From CALMKX01 sp036274895 (GTDB taxonomy: Bacteria; Acidobacteriota; Thermoanaerobaculia; Multivoradales; SZUA-115), in assembly GCA_036274895.1 (NCBI GenBank), contig DASUEU010000034.1, positions 1 to 12,111 of the forward strand: a DNA stretch of 12,111 nucleotides, given 5' to 3'. Shown piece by piece: positions 6,727 through 12,111 of the stretch. Below the pieces are notes generated by a model. It was not told the origin of the DNA. It ran no database searches and saw only the letters and a program-made list of their open reading frames with translations. The translations under genes were made by a program, and so were the position numbers. Numbering within the stretch: position 1 is the stretch's first letter; every line of letters begins with the position of its first letter.

Positions 6727-7638
6727 ATGAGCCAGCGGGATCGGGTTCGAGAGGTGTATGGGCAGCTGCTGGAGGCCTTCCGGGAGGGGCGGGTGCCGGG
6801 GGCGTTGGCGAATGTGTTCCTGGTGCAGGGGGACTTCCCGGCGGCCACGTGGAGCTGGCGGAACCGGGTGATCCTCGCCTTGCACGGCCACTCGGACGCC
6901 CGGACCTACCGGCAGTGGCGGCAGGTGGGCCGGCAGGTCAAGAAGGGGGAGCAGGCCACCTGGGTCCTCCGGCCGATGACGCGCAAGGCCAAGGACGAGG
7001 AGAGGGACCAGCGGCTCGGCGAGATCGGCGCCGAGGCGGATCTCGAGGAGAAGCCGCACCAGGTGGTGGTGGGCTTCGCACCCTTCCCGGTCTTCGGGGT
7101 GAGCCAGACCGAGGGCGAGCCCTTGCCTTACCAGGAGCGGCACCGGGGCTTCCTCGACTCTTTACCCCTGGTGGAGCTGGCCCGGTCCTGGGGCCTGGAG
7201 GTCCAGGTGATCGACCATCCCCACGCTGCTGGCTTCTTCCAGCCGGAACGGAGCCAGATCGGCCTCGGCGTCGCCAACCTCGCGACCTGGAGCCACGAGC
7301 TCGTTCATGCCGCAGAAGCGCGAATGGGGCGGAACCTGCGCGCCGACGACCTGGCCTCCCGGGAGCTGGTGGCGGAGGTGGGCGGGGCGGTGCTTCTGAC
7401 CCTGCTCGGCTACGAGAAGGAGGCGGACGCCGGCGGGGCCTACCAGTACGCCCGGGGCCTCTGCGACGGGGACGAGGGGAAGATGGTCTCCGTCCTGACC
7501 GAGCTGATCGACCGCACCTGCAAGGTCGTGCAGTACGTCCTCGATGAGGCGGAGAAGCTGACGCCGGGCCGGGAGCTGATGCCGGCGATCCCGCCGCCCA
7601 CCCCGAGCCCAATGGCGGCTCTGGCTCTGGCGGGGTGA
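6727..7638 (+). CDS. ardC: ArdC-like antirestriction protein (ssDNA-binding domain plus zinc metalloprotease)
   Basis: The protein has 303 residues. The N-terminal part (about 1-125) fits the ArdC ssDNA-binding domain: the F-P-A-A-T-W-S-W-R-N segment (37-46), then YRQWRQVGRQVKKGEQATWVL (61-81, the usual G-x-x-V-x-K-G-E core). The C-terminal part is a zincin-like protease with HELVH (190-194) and a downstream SRELVAEVGGAVLL (211-224), whose glutamates (213, 217) are candidates for the third zinc ligand. The last 25 residues are Pro-rich and probably disordered. Known ArdC proteins bind ssDNA and protect entering plasmid DNA from restriction. The start is supported by a GGAGAGGAGAGAGG leader; a stem-loop precedes it and a repeat-type terminator follows 65 bp after the stop. 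Codon use matches the GC-rich backbone, unlike the neighbouring caspase-like gene. Confidence 0.85.
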   Translation: MSQRDRVREVYGQLLEAFREGRVPGALANVFLVQGDFPAATWSWRNRVILALHGHSDARTYRQWRQVGRQVKKGEQATWVLRPMTRKAKDEERDQRLGEIGAEADLEEKPHQVVVGFAPFPVFGVSQTEGEPLPYQERHRGFLDSLPLVELARSWGLEVQVIDHPHAAGFFQPERSQIGLGVANLATWSHELVHAAEARMGRNLRADDLASRELVAEVGGAVLLTLLGYEKEADAGGAYQYARGLCDGDEGKMVSVLTELIDRTCKVVQYVLDEAEKLTPGRELMPAIPPPTPSPMAALALAG

Positions 7639-7702
7639 GGGAGCCGCTCAGCGTTCAGACCGCCCCGGGGGTCGCCCCGAGCGAAGCCGAGGGGCCTCCC
7701 AG

Positions 7703-7739
7703 GAAGCCGGTGCCGGGTGAGGAGCCTGGCGCCGGCTTC
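7703..7739 (+). terminator. Terminator of ardC, copy 1 of a 56-bp repeat
   Basis: Arms 7703-7718 and 7724-7739 pair over all 16 positions as RNA, with three G-U wobbles and a 5-nt GAGGA loop, followed by TTGCGTTC. The wobbles would be A-C mismatches on the opposite strand, so the element is built to act on plus-strand transcripts. It sits in a 56-bp segment (7692-7747) that is nearly identical to 8695-8750 behind ssb. The U-tract is short and interrupted, so termination may be incomplete. The preceding inverted segment CCCC (7675-7678) ... GGGG (7691-7694) adds more possible structure. Confidence 0.65.
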
Positions 7740-7745
7740 TTGCGT

Positions 7746-8036
7746 TCAGGCCGCGGAGGCGAGGTTCTCGCGGATGATCCGCGGGTGCCGGGCGGCGATG
7801 CGCAGGAGGGCGATCGCCGGGCCTTCCGGGTGCCGGCGCCCCTGCTCCCAGTTGCGCAGGGTGTGGATGCTGATGCCCAAGGCGCGGGAGAAGTCGGCCT
7901 GGGTCAGGCCCACGAAGCGGCGCAGCGCTGAGATGTCGTTCCCCGACTCGAGCTGGCCCTGCATCAGCCGCTTGCGGACGCTGGCGGGAATCGCTCGGGC
8001 GAGATCCTGCTCGGTCAGCTCAGGAATGTCCGTCAT
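7746..8036 (-). CDS. XRE-type helix-turn-helix antitoxin of a BrnT-like toxin-antitoxin pair
   Basis: The 96-residue product starts at ATG 8034-8036 (M-T-D-I-P-E-L-T-E); the frame extends to 8168, but that part is Arg/Pro-rich and antisense to other sequence. Residues around 38-75 form a helix-turn-helix: ISALRRFVGLTQADFSRALG, then ISIHTLRNWEQGRR, then a helical tail ending in RHPRIIRENLASAA. This is the kind of HTH antitoxin found with some BrnT or HigB toxins; classic BrnA is instead a ribbon-helix-helix protein. The ATG overlaps the stop of the toxin-like frame upstream (ATGA), the usual translational coupling of such pairs. It probably binds its own operator and represses the locus. The gene looks intact although its partner does not, so it may act as an orphan antitoxin or repressor. 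It runs toward the ardC terminator. Confidence 0.75.
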   Translation of the reverse strand: MTDIPELTEQDLARAIPASVRKRLMQGQLESGNDISALRRFVGLTQADFSRALGISIHTLRNWEQGRRHPEGPAIALLRIAARHPRIIRENLASAA

Positions 8037-8254
8037 CTGTGTTCGTCCATGGCTTTGCCGTAGAGGGTTCTTTCGCGGGGGCTCGCCCAGCGCGCGCTGA
8101 GGACTCGGATCGTGTCCTCGTCGCGCTCGGTCCAGACGACCAGGACCACGCCGCACACTGTAGTCCAATGGCGGAGTTCCTTCCTGCCGGGAGACCGCCT
8201 CGACCGCCTGAAAGACCCCGGAGGAAGGCTCTCAAGTTCGAGCGAGAGGCGCAA
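8033..8254 (-). pseudogene. brnT: 5'-truncated BrnT-like toxin
   Basis: The last 45 or so residues match the C-terminal half of BrnT ribonuclease toxins: VLVVWTERDEDTIRVLSAR, then W-A-S-P-R-E-R-T-L-Y-G (the family's R-I-I-S-A-R-x-A-x-x-x-E-R-x-x-Y). The usual N-terminal part, with its W-D-x-x-K-x-x-x-N-x-x-K-H-G motif, is not visible in any of the three minus-strand frames up to the ssb start. The frame here can only begin with TTG (8254) or read on into ssb. The sequence where the toxin's first half should lie is instead the ssb leader and its nested stem-loop. The simplest reading is loss of the 5' half by recombination. Its TGA overlaps the antitoxin ATG by ATGA. A divergent but functional short toxin cannot be excluded. 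Confidence 0.6.
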
Positions 8255-8275
8255 CGGCGCGCCTCCCGGCTCGAA
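8237..8275 (+). promoter_or_regulatory. Nested stem-loop in the ssb leader
   Basis: Outer arms TTCGAGC (8237-8243) and GCTCGAA (8269-8275) enclose inner arms GAGGCGC (8246-8252) and GCGCCTC (8259-8265), with an AACGGC loop. The 3' outer arm runs into the AAAGGA ribosome-binding site 12 bp before the ssb ATG, so folding could limit translation. It shares the 9-mer GCGAGAGGC with the tandem-OB leader (8242-8250 and 8811-8819). Confidence 0.5.
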
Positions 8276-8286
8276 AGGACAAGACG

Positions 8287-8673
8287 ATGAACCACGTGAC
8301 GCTGATCGGCTACGTCGGAGGTGAGGTCGAGAGCGGAGAGAAGAACGGCCAGGCTTGGGCCCGCTTCTCCCTGGCGACGAACGAGGTCTGGACCGGCAAG
8401 GACGGAGAGAAGCAGGGCCGGACCGACTGGCACCAGGTGGTGGCGTTCAACGGCCTCTCGAAGACCCTCGGCCGCCTGGGCAAGGGCGACCTGGTGGCGG
8501 TGGACGGCAAGCTGCGCACCGACACCTACGAGAAGGACGGCGAGAAGCGGCGCTCGGTGCGGGTGATCGCCCGGGACGTGAGGTTCCTGCGGCTCAAGGA
8601 CCGGGGCCAGGGTGAGATGGCGCCGCCCGAGGAAGACATGCCGATCCCCGACGACGGCGACATCCCGTTCTGA
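8287..8673 (+). CDS. ssb: Single-stranded DNA-binding protein
   Basis: This 128-residue SSB has one OB fold over about residues 1-104: MNHVTLIGYVGG start (family M-N-x-V-x-L-I-G-x-L-x-x-D), ARFSLATNEVW (25-35), TDWHQVVAFNG (46-56), GDLVAVDGKLRTDTYEKDG (67-85) and a final V-R-V-I-A-R-D-V-R-F-L strand. A short acidic linker leads to the conserved tip PDDGDIPF (121-128), which recruits replication and repair proteins. At 128 residues it is shorter than chromosomal SSBs (about 160-180), with a reduced linker, as is common for element-encoded SSBs. It follows ardC in the same direction, with the toxin-antitoxin remnant between them, and probably coats incoming or replicating single strands of the element. 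ATG 8287 has AAAGGA nearby, a terminator repeat follows at 8706, and its leader carries a nested stem-loop. Confidence 0.92.
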   Translation: MNHVTLIGYVGGEVESGEKNGQAWARFSLATNEVWTGKDGEKQGRTDWHQVVAFNGLSKTLGRLGKGDLVAVDGKLRTDTYEKDGEKRRSVRVIARDVRFLRLKDRGQGEMAPPEEDMPIPDDGDIPF

Positions 8674-8705
8674 ACGCGAGCGGCCCAGGAGAGCGGGCCT
8701 CCCAG

Positions 8706-8742
8706 GAAGCCGGTGCCGGGTTACGAGCCTGGCGCCGGCTTT
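8706..8742 (+). terminator. Terminator of ssb, copy 2 of the 56-bp repeat
   Basis: Arms 8706-8721 and 8727-8742 pair along 16 positions with a few G-U wobbles and a TACGA loop, followed by CTTCGTTC. The surrounding 8695-8750 differs from 7692-7747 mainly in the loop and a few 3' bases, so the paired arms are conserved while the loop varies. It lies 32 bp after the ssb stop, on the plus strand. Confidence 0.65.
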
Positions 8743-8796
8743 CTTCGTTCGCGGCGGGGAGCAAGGCCCGGAGGATGGTTCTTGGGTCCGGGTGAG

Positions 8797-8837
8797 CCGC
8801 TCGCAAAGGCGCGAGAGGCAGATCAGGAGAGCGAGCG
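8797..8837 (+). promoter_or_regulatory. Leader stem-loop and ribosome-binding site of the tandem-OB gene
   Basis: CTCGC (8800-8804) and GCGAG (8811-8815) form a 5-bp stem, followed by CAGGAGAG as the ribosome-binding region and ATG at 8838. The stretch from GCC-G-CTCGC to ATGAGC aligns with the ardC leader at 6681-6732; the paired arms and the purine-rich spacer are kept while the loop differs. Confidence 0.4.
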
Positions 8838-9476
8838 ATGAGCACAGACGCAACACCCAGGATTCGGCTGGTAGGCACCGTGGTGGCGGCCTGCAAGCAG
8901 CAGTTGGACTCGGCCGGCGGGATGGTTCTCGACCTCGACGTGGTGACCCGCAGAGAGGTGACGATCCCGGAAGGCCGCACGGTAGGTCGCGAGGATCACC
9001 ACTGGGTCCAGATCCTCGGCTGCCGGTGGGACCGCGAGGATTACCCGGAGGTAGGGGATCGGCTGGAGGTGGAGGCGTACCTTGGGTTCGAGGCCGTGGG
9101 GGCGCTGGGGCCGACCTCCACCTTGGCTCTGTCCCCCTACCAGCGCGAGCTCGCGGACGAGTCGATGCCCGATGAGAGCGAGGCGGTGCTCACGGGGAGG
9201 GTCGAAGCCATCGTGCCTCCCGGGACGTGGATCGAGGATGGGTTGTCGGAGATCCTTCAGCTCCGGCTGGTCGAGACGAGCGGGGCTGGCGGCGAGCCAA
9301 GGCTGCGGGAAGAGTGGCCTCCCGTGAGCGTGGTGGTGGCCGAGCCCGGGGTGGCCGCCGAGGTGAGCCGCGTGCGGATCGGGGAGGTCGTCACCGTGCG
9401 AGGAGCCCTGATCCAGCGCCCGTCGAGCGAGGGCCGCCCCTGGTGCCATGCCGTGATCGCGTCCGCGCTGGCGTGA
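8838..9476 (+). CDS. Unrecognised protein, probably two OB folds in tandem (SSB-like)
   Basis: I know no named family for this 212-residue protein. Its strand pattern repeats. First half: RIRLVGTVVA (8-17), MVLDLDVV (29-36), HHWVQILGCRW (54-64), VGDRLEVEAYLGF (72-84). Second half: AVLTGRVEAIV (116-126), EILQLRLVET (138-147), PVSVVVAE (162-169), IGEVVTVRGALIQRP (181-195), CHAVIASALA (203-212). The G-x-V start and the 'G-D-x-L-x-V-x-A/G' strand are typical of OB folds, as in SSB and PriB. It follows ssb on the same strand, has a leader like ardC's, and is followed by the start of the same post-gene sequence (GGGCCTCCC at 9477-9485). A single-strand DNA-binding or replication accessory role is inferred from fold and position only. 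An IS21 element begins 66 bp after its stop. Confidence 0.6.
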   Translation: MSTDATPRIRLVGTVVAACKQQLDSAGGMVLDLDVVTRREVTIPEGRTVGREDHHWVQILGCRWDREDYPEVGDRLEVEAYLGFEAVGALGPTSTLALSPYQRELADESMPDESEAVLTGRVEAIVPPGTWIEDGLSEILQLRLVETSGAGGEPRLREEWPPVSVVVAEPGVAAEVSRVRIGEVVTVRGALIQRPSSEGRPWCHAVIASALA

Positions 9477-9542
9477 GGGCCTCCCGGGACGGGGCTCCGA
9501 CGCATGCCCGGCCGCCCCTCGAGCCCGCCGCCGGCTGGCCCC

Positions 9543-9602
9543 TGATCAGCGACAATTAGAACTGCGGGTTGACGACAACTAGAACTGCGGGGTCTGGTTC
9601 CT
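9543..9602 (+). repeat. Left terminal inverted repeat region of the IS21 element
   Basis: It contains GACAATTAGAACTGCGGG (from 9551) and GACAACTAGAACTGCGGG (from 9574), 23 bp apart. It aligns from its first base with the inward reading of the right end. The terminal dinucleotide is TG, but the third base is A rather than the usual T, so the exact boundary is uncertain by a few bases. Confidence 0.7.
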
Positions 9603-9651
9603 CGTAACCGTCTGTCCTCTAAGCTCTTAGCCGTCTCATGACGGGAGGCTG

Positions 9652-11124
9652 ATGGTCACGGACAGGCAGGTGAGGAGATTGAGGATGGAACTGGGCAAAG
9701 GCGAGCCGCTGTCGCGCGCGGCGTTGCGGTCTGGGATGAGTGAGAACACGGCACGATGCCATCGGGGCGGTGAGCTTCCGAGCCAGCGTCGGGTGCTGCG
9801 GCGGTATCGGACGCGGCTGGACCCGTTCGCGTCGGTGTGGGGCGAGGTGGAGGCGATGCTGGAGCAGGCGCCGGGTCTGGAGGCGGTGACGATCTTCGAG
9901 GCGTTGCGGGGTCGTCCGGAGGTGAGCTTTTCGGACGGCCAAGTGCGGACGTTGCAGCGTCGGATCCGTCGTTGGCGGGCTCTTCAGGGTCCGGAGCGGG
10001 AGGTGATGTTTGCCCAGGAGCACCGGGCCGGGGAGTACGCCCAGAGCGACTTCACGTGCATGAACGAGCTGGGGGTCTCGCTGGCCGGGGAGCGGTTCGA
10101 GCACCTGTTCTTCCATTTCGTTTTGCCGTACTCGAACTGGGAGACGGGTGGGATCTGCTTTTCGGAGAGCTTCGAGGCGTTGATCGCGGGCCTTCAGTCG
10201 GCGGTGTGGGAGCTAGGCAAGGTGCCGCGGTTTCACCGCACGGACAACCTGTCGGCGGCCACGCACGAGCTGGGCGGGCGAGCTCGGGGCTTCAACGAGC
10301 GCTACCTGGGTGTGCTGGGTCACTACGGGCTCTTGCCCGACGCCAACACGCCGGGGCGTGGGCACGAAAACGGGGACGTCGAGCAGGCGCACCATCGTTT
10401 CAAGCGGTCGGTGTCTCAGGCTCTGCTGCTGCGGGGCAGCGCAGAGTTTGCCGGCCGTGGTGAGTACGAGAGCTTCCTGCGGCAGGTGCTGTCGGGTCGC
10501 AACCGGGGCCGTCAGGCCAAGCTGCGCGAGGAGCTGGCCCAGATGCACGAGCTGCCGCGGTGGCGGCTGGACGACTTTCGGGTGCAGCGGGCCAAGGTCA
10601 GCGCCTTCTCCACCCTGCGGGTGGCCGACAACGTCTACTCGGTGGCCTCCCGGCTGATCGGCGAATGGGTGGACCTGCGGCTCTACGCGGAACGCATCGA
10701 GGTCTTCTACGCCGGTGAGCGGGTCGCGCAGCTGGAACGGCTCCGGGGTCGCGGCCATGCGGCCATCGACTACCACCACCTGGTGTGGTCCTTGATCCGC
10801 AAGCCGGGCGCATTCGCGCGCTACCGCTACCGGGAGGCGCTGTTTCCCAGCCTGGCCTTCCGGCGGGCCTACGACGCCTTGGAGGCCCGCCACGGGGGCC
10901 GGGCGGATGGCGAGTACGTGCGCATCCTGCACCTGGCCGCGGGAAGCGGCGAGAGCGCTGTGGAGGCCGTCCTGTCCTCGCTGCTGGAGGCCGGTGAGCT
11001 ATCCGGCTTCGCCCAGGTCCAGACGGCGATCCGGCCGCCCTGTCGGGAGCTTCCCGACTGCCACCTCGAGCCGCCGGATCTGGCCAGCTATGACGAGTGC
11101 ATCGCCGCCGGAGGTGCCCGGTGA
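9652..11124 (+). CDS. istA: IS21-family transposase IstA
   Basis: The 490-residue protein has an N-terminal helix-turn-helix (about 5-35, with the L-S-R-A-A-L-R-S-G-M-S-E-N-T-A-R segment) followed by an RNase H-fold catalytic core. DDE residues are visible as Asp133 (AQSDFTC), Asp198 (HRTDNLSAA) and Glu244 (NGDVEQAHHRFK). The C-terminal part (about 310-360, FSTLRVADNVYSVASRLIG and the following strands) is the beta-barrel region usual in IstA. Length is normal for the family. ATG 9652 is preceded by GGGAGG (9643-9648). The stop overlaps the istB start (GTGA at 11121-11124), so translation is coupled. It catalyses strand transfer at the IS ends with IstB as target-selecting partner. Confidence 0.95.
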   Translation: MVTDRQVRRLRMELGKGEPLSRAALRSGMSENTARCHRGGELPSQRRVLRRYRTRLDPFASVWGEVEAMLEQAPGLEAVTIFEALRGRPEVSFSDGQVRTLQRRIRRWRALQGPEREVMFAQEHRAGEYAQSDFTCMNELGVSLAGERFEHLFFHFVLPYSNWETGGICFSESFEALIAGLQSAVWELGKVPRFHRTDNLSAATHELGGRARGFNERYLGVLGHYGLLPDANTPGRGHENGDVEQAHHRFKRSVSQALLLRGSAEFAGRGEYESFLRQVLSGRNRGRQAKLREELAQMHELPRWRLDDFRVQRAKVSAFSTLRVADNVYSVASRLIGEWVDLRLYAERIEVFYAGERVAQLERLRGRGHAAIDYHHLVWSLIRKPGAFARYRYREALFPSLAFRRAYDALEARHGGRADGEYVRILHLAAGSGESAVEAVLSSLLEAGELSGFAQVQTAIRPPCRELPDCHLEPPDLASYDECIAAGGAR

Positions 11125-11912
11125 AGCCGCCGGTGCCGGAGACGCTCCCGATACTCTTGAGATCTCTCGGCCTGCCCAGCTTCGTGCGTGAGCACCAGGC
11201 GATGGCCCTCGCTGCGGCGCGGGAGGGGCTCTCCCACGAGCGCTATCTCCTCGCCTTGGCCGACCAAGAGCTCAGCGACCGCGCCGAGCGGCGGGTGGCG
11301 CGCTTGCTCCAAGAGTCCCATCTGCCGCGCGAGAAAAGCCTCGCCTGCTTCGACCTCACTCGGCTGCCCCTCAAGGTCCAGAGCGCCGTCGCCGCGCTAC
11401 GGGACGGCTCCTTTCTCGACCGCGCCACCAACCTGATCCTGTTCGGCAATCCCGGCACCGGCAAGTCTCACCTCGTCTGCGGTCTCGGTCAGGAGCTGGC
11501 GCGCCAGGGCCGTACCGTGCTGTTTTCTCCCACCTACCAGCTCGTGCAACGGCTGCTGGCCGCCAAACGGGACCTGCGCCTGGCCGCCGAGCTCAAACGC
11601 CTGGATCGCTTCGAGGCGGTGATCCTCGATGACCTGGGCTACGTCGAGCAAAGCCGCGAGGAGATGGAGGTGCTCTTCACCCTCTTCGCCGAACGCTACG
11701 AGCGGCGCTCGCTGCTGATCACCACCAACCTGGTCTTCAGCAAGTGGGACCAGATCTTCAAAGACCCCATGATCACCGCCGCCGCGGTGGACCGCATCGT
11801 CCACCACTGCGTCCTCCTCGAGCTCGCCGTCGACAGCTACCGCGCTCAGGTCGCCAAGGGTCGCACCACCGCGAAGACCGCGGCAGAGGTCCCCATGTCA
11901 CCGCCGACCTGA
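11121..11912 (+). CDS. istB: IS21-family ATP-binding helper protein IstB
   Basis: This AAA+ protein of 263 residues carries Walker A GNPGTGKSH (109-117), Walker B VILDDLGY (167-174), a sensor-type segment LLITTNLVFSKWDQIF (198-213) and the usual A-A-A-V-D-R-I-V-H-H end of IstB. I chose GTG at 11121 because it gives the typical GTGA overlap with the istA stop and has GGAGG at 11110-11114 six bases upstream. An earlier GTG at 11097 would add only an Arg-rich octapeptide. IstB oligomerises on DNA, selects the target and stimulates IstA. The C-terminal 15 residues (T-T-A-K-T-A-A-E-V-P) are a loose tail. Confidence 0.94.
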   Translation: MKPPVPETLPILLRSLGLPSFVREHQAMALAAAREGLSHERYLLALADQELSDRAERRVARLLQESHLPREKSLACFDLTRLPLKVQSAVAALRDGSFLDRATNLILFGNPGTGKSHLVCGLGQELARQGRTVLFSPTYQLVQRLLAAKRDLRLAAELKRLDRFEAVILDDLGYVEQSREEMEVLFTLFAERYERRSLLITTNLVFSKWDQIFKDPMITAAAVDRIVHHCVLLELAVDSYRAQVAKGRTTAKTAAEVPMSPPT

Positions 11913-12051
11913 ATTGTCGCAACAACTCAAGCTTGGCCGCCGCGGCGGGATCCCGACCTCCCCCCCAACAACCACCGAAAGGAGCGCCCCCACCCCACAA
12001 ACCAGCACACCCTGGCAGACACCCTGCCCCCCACCGGGCAGAACACCCAAC

Positions 12052-12111
12052 CGAGGACCCACTCCGCAAATCTAATTGTCGCCGACCCTCGAATCTAATT
12101 GACGCCGGACA
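12052..12111 (-). repeat. Right terminal inverted repeat region of the IS21 element
   Basis: Read inward from 12111 it has GTCAATTAGATTCGAGGG and GACAATTAGATTTGCGGA, 23 bp apart, matching the arrangement of the left end. A further AATTGTCGC at 11912-11920, just after istB, may be a third, internal copy. The 139 bp between hold no gene. Confidence 0.75.

Larger units (their letters stand above)
9543..12111 (+). mobile_element. IS21-family insertion sequence (istA-istB), about 2.57 kb
   Basis: Two overlapping genes for an IstA DDE transposase and an IstB ATPase are flanked by related inverted ends. The left end begins TGATCAGCGACAATTAG at 9543; the right end read inward from 12111 begins TGTCCGGCGTCAATTAG. 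Each end carries two copies of a GACAATTAGA-like repeat exactly 23 bp apart, typical of multiple transposase-binding sites. The right terminus is the last base of the window, so a target duplication cannot be checked. Both genes look intact, so the element may be active. Confidence 0.85.

Noticed and set aside
8037..8168. Longer antitoxin start at 8168
   Set aside because: The added residues are Arg/Pro-rich and lie antisense to the toxin-coding frame; the ATG at 8036 gives the usual ATGA overlap with the toxin stop.
8020..8856. A 278-codon minus-strand frame across ssb and the toxin remnant
   Set aside because: It is a shadow of ssb, which has an unmistakable OB fold and acidic tip on the plus strand.
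1..12111. CRISPR array, tRNA or rRNA gene, integrase, attachment site
   Set aside because: I saw no regularly spaced repeats other than the IS ends and the terminator pair, no cloverleaf or rRNA-like segments, and no tyrosine or serine recombinase motif. The element's own ends are outside the window.

Overview
The window looks like part of an integrated or plasmid-borne mobile element from a GC-rich bacterium. Most genes have strongly G/C-biased third codon positions. The genes are prokaryotic types: ArdC, SSB, a BrnT-type toxin-antitoxin remnant and an IS21 transposon. A Gram-negative, possibly proteobacterial or myxobacterial, host would fit, but nothing here fixes the taxon. There is no rRNA, tRNA or housekeeping gene.

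Layout. (1) 1-3640, plus strand: the tail of a possible upstream frame, then a 1197-residue fusion of an N6-adenine DNA methyltransferase domain and an SF2/SNF2-like helicase. (2) 3641-6188, minus strand, with visibly lower GC: a two-gene block of a small caspase-like protease with an N-terminal signal sequence, followed after 457 bp by a 423-residue TIR-domain protein. (3) 6189-9476, mostly plus strand: a DNA-establishment module of ardC (antirestriction, zinc metalloprotease), ssb, and a protein that looks like two OB folds in tandem. Similar leader stem-loops precede these genes, and a near-identical 56-bp terminator repeat follows two of them. A minus-strand remnant of a toxin-antitoxin locus (5'-truncated brnT, intact XRE-type antitoxin) lies between ardC and ssb. 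(4) 9543-12111: an IS21-family element (istA, istB) whose right terminus coincides with the last base of the window.

How it may work together. The methyltransferase-helicase, ArdC and SSB are all types of protein that help incoming DNA survive in a new host; the methyltransferase-helicase architecture recalls phage P1 DarB. The TIR and caspase genes look like an anti-phage cargo placed between the methyltransferase-helicase and ardC. TIR plus caspase-like protease is the composition of type IV Thoeris, where a TIR-made nucleotide activates a protease.

The most striking observation is that the caspase-like protein appears circularly permuted. Its p10-like segment (about residues 30-90) precedes the p20-like segment that carries His186 and Cys237, and the protein ends four residues after the catalytic Cys. 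This order matches that of engineered 'reversed' caspases, which are active without linker cleavage. It also carries a signal peptide, which is hard to square with a cytosolic TIR signal. Together these make it a candidate for an undescribed variant of TIR-caspase immunity.
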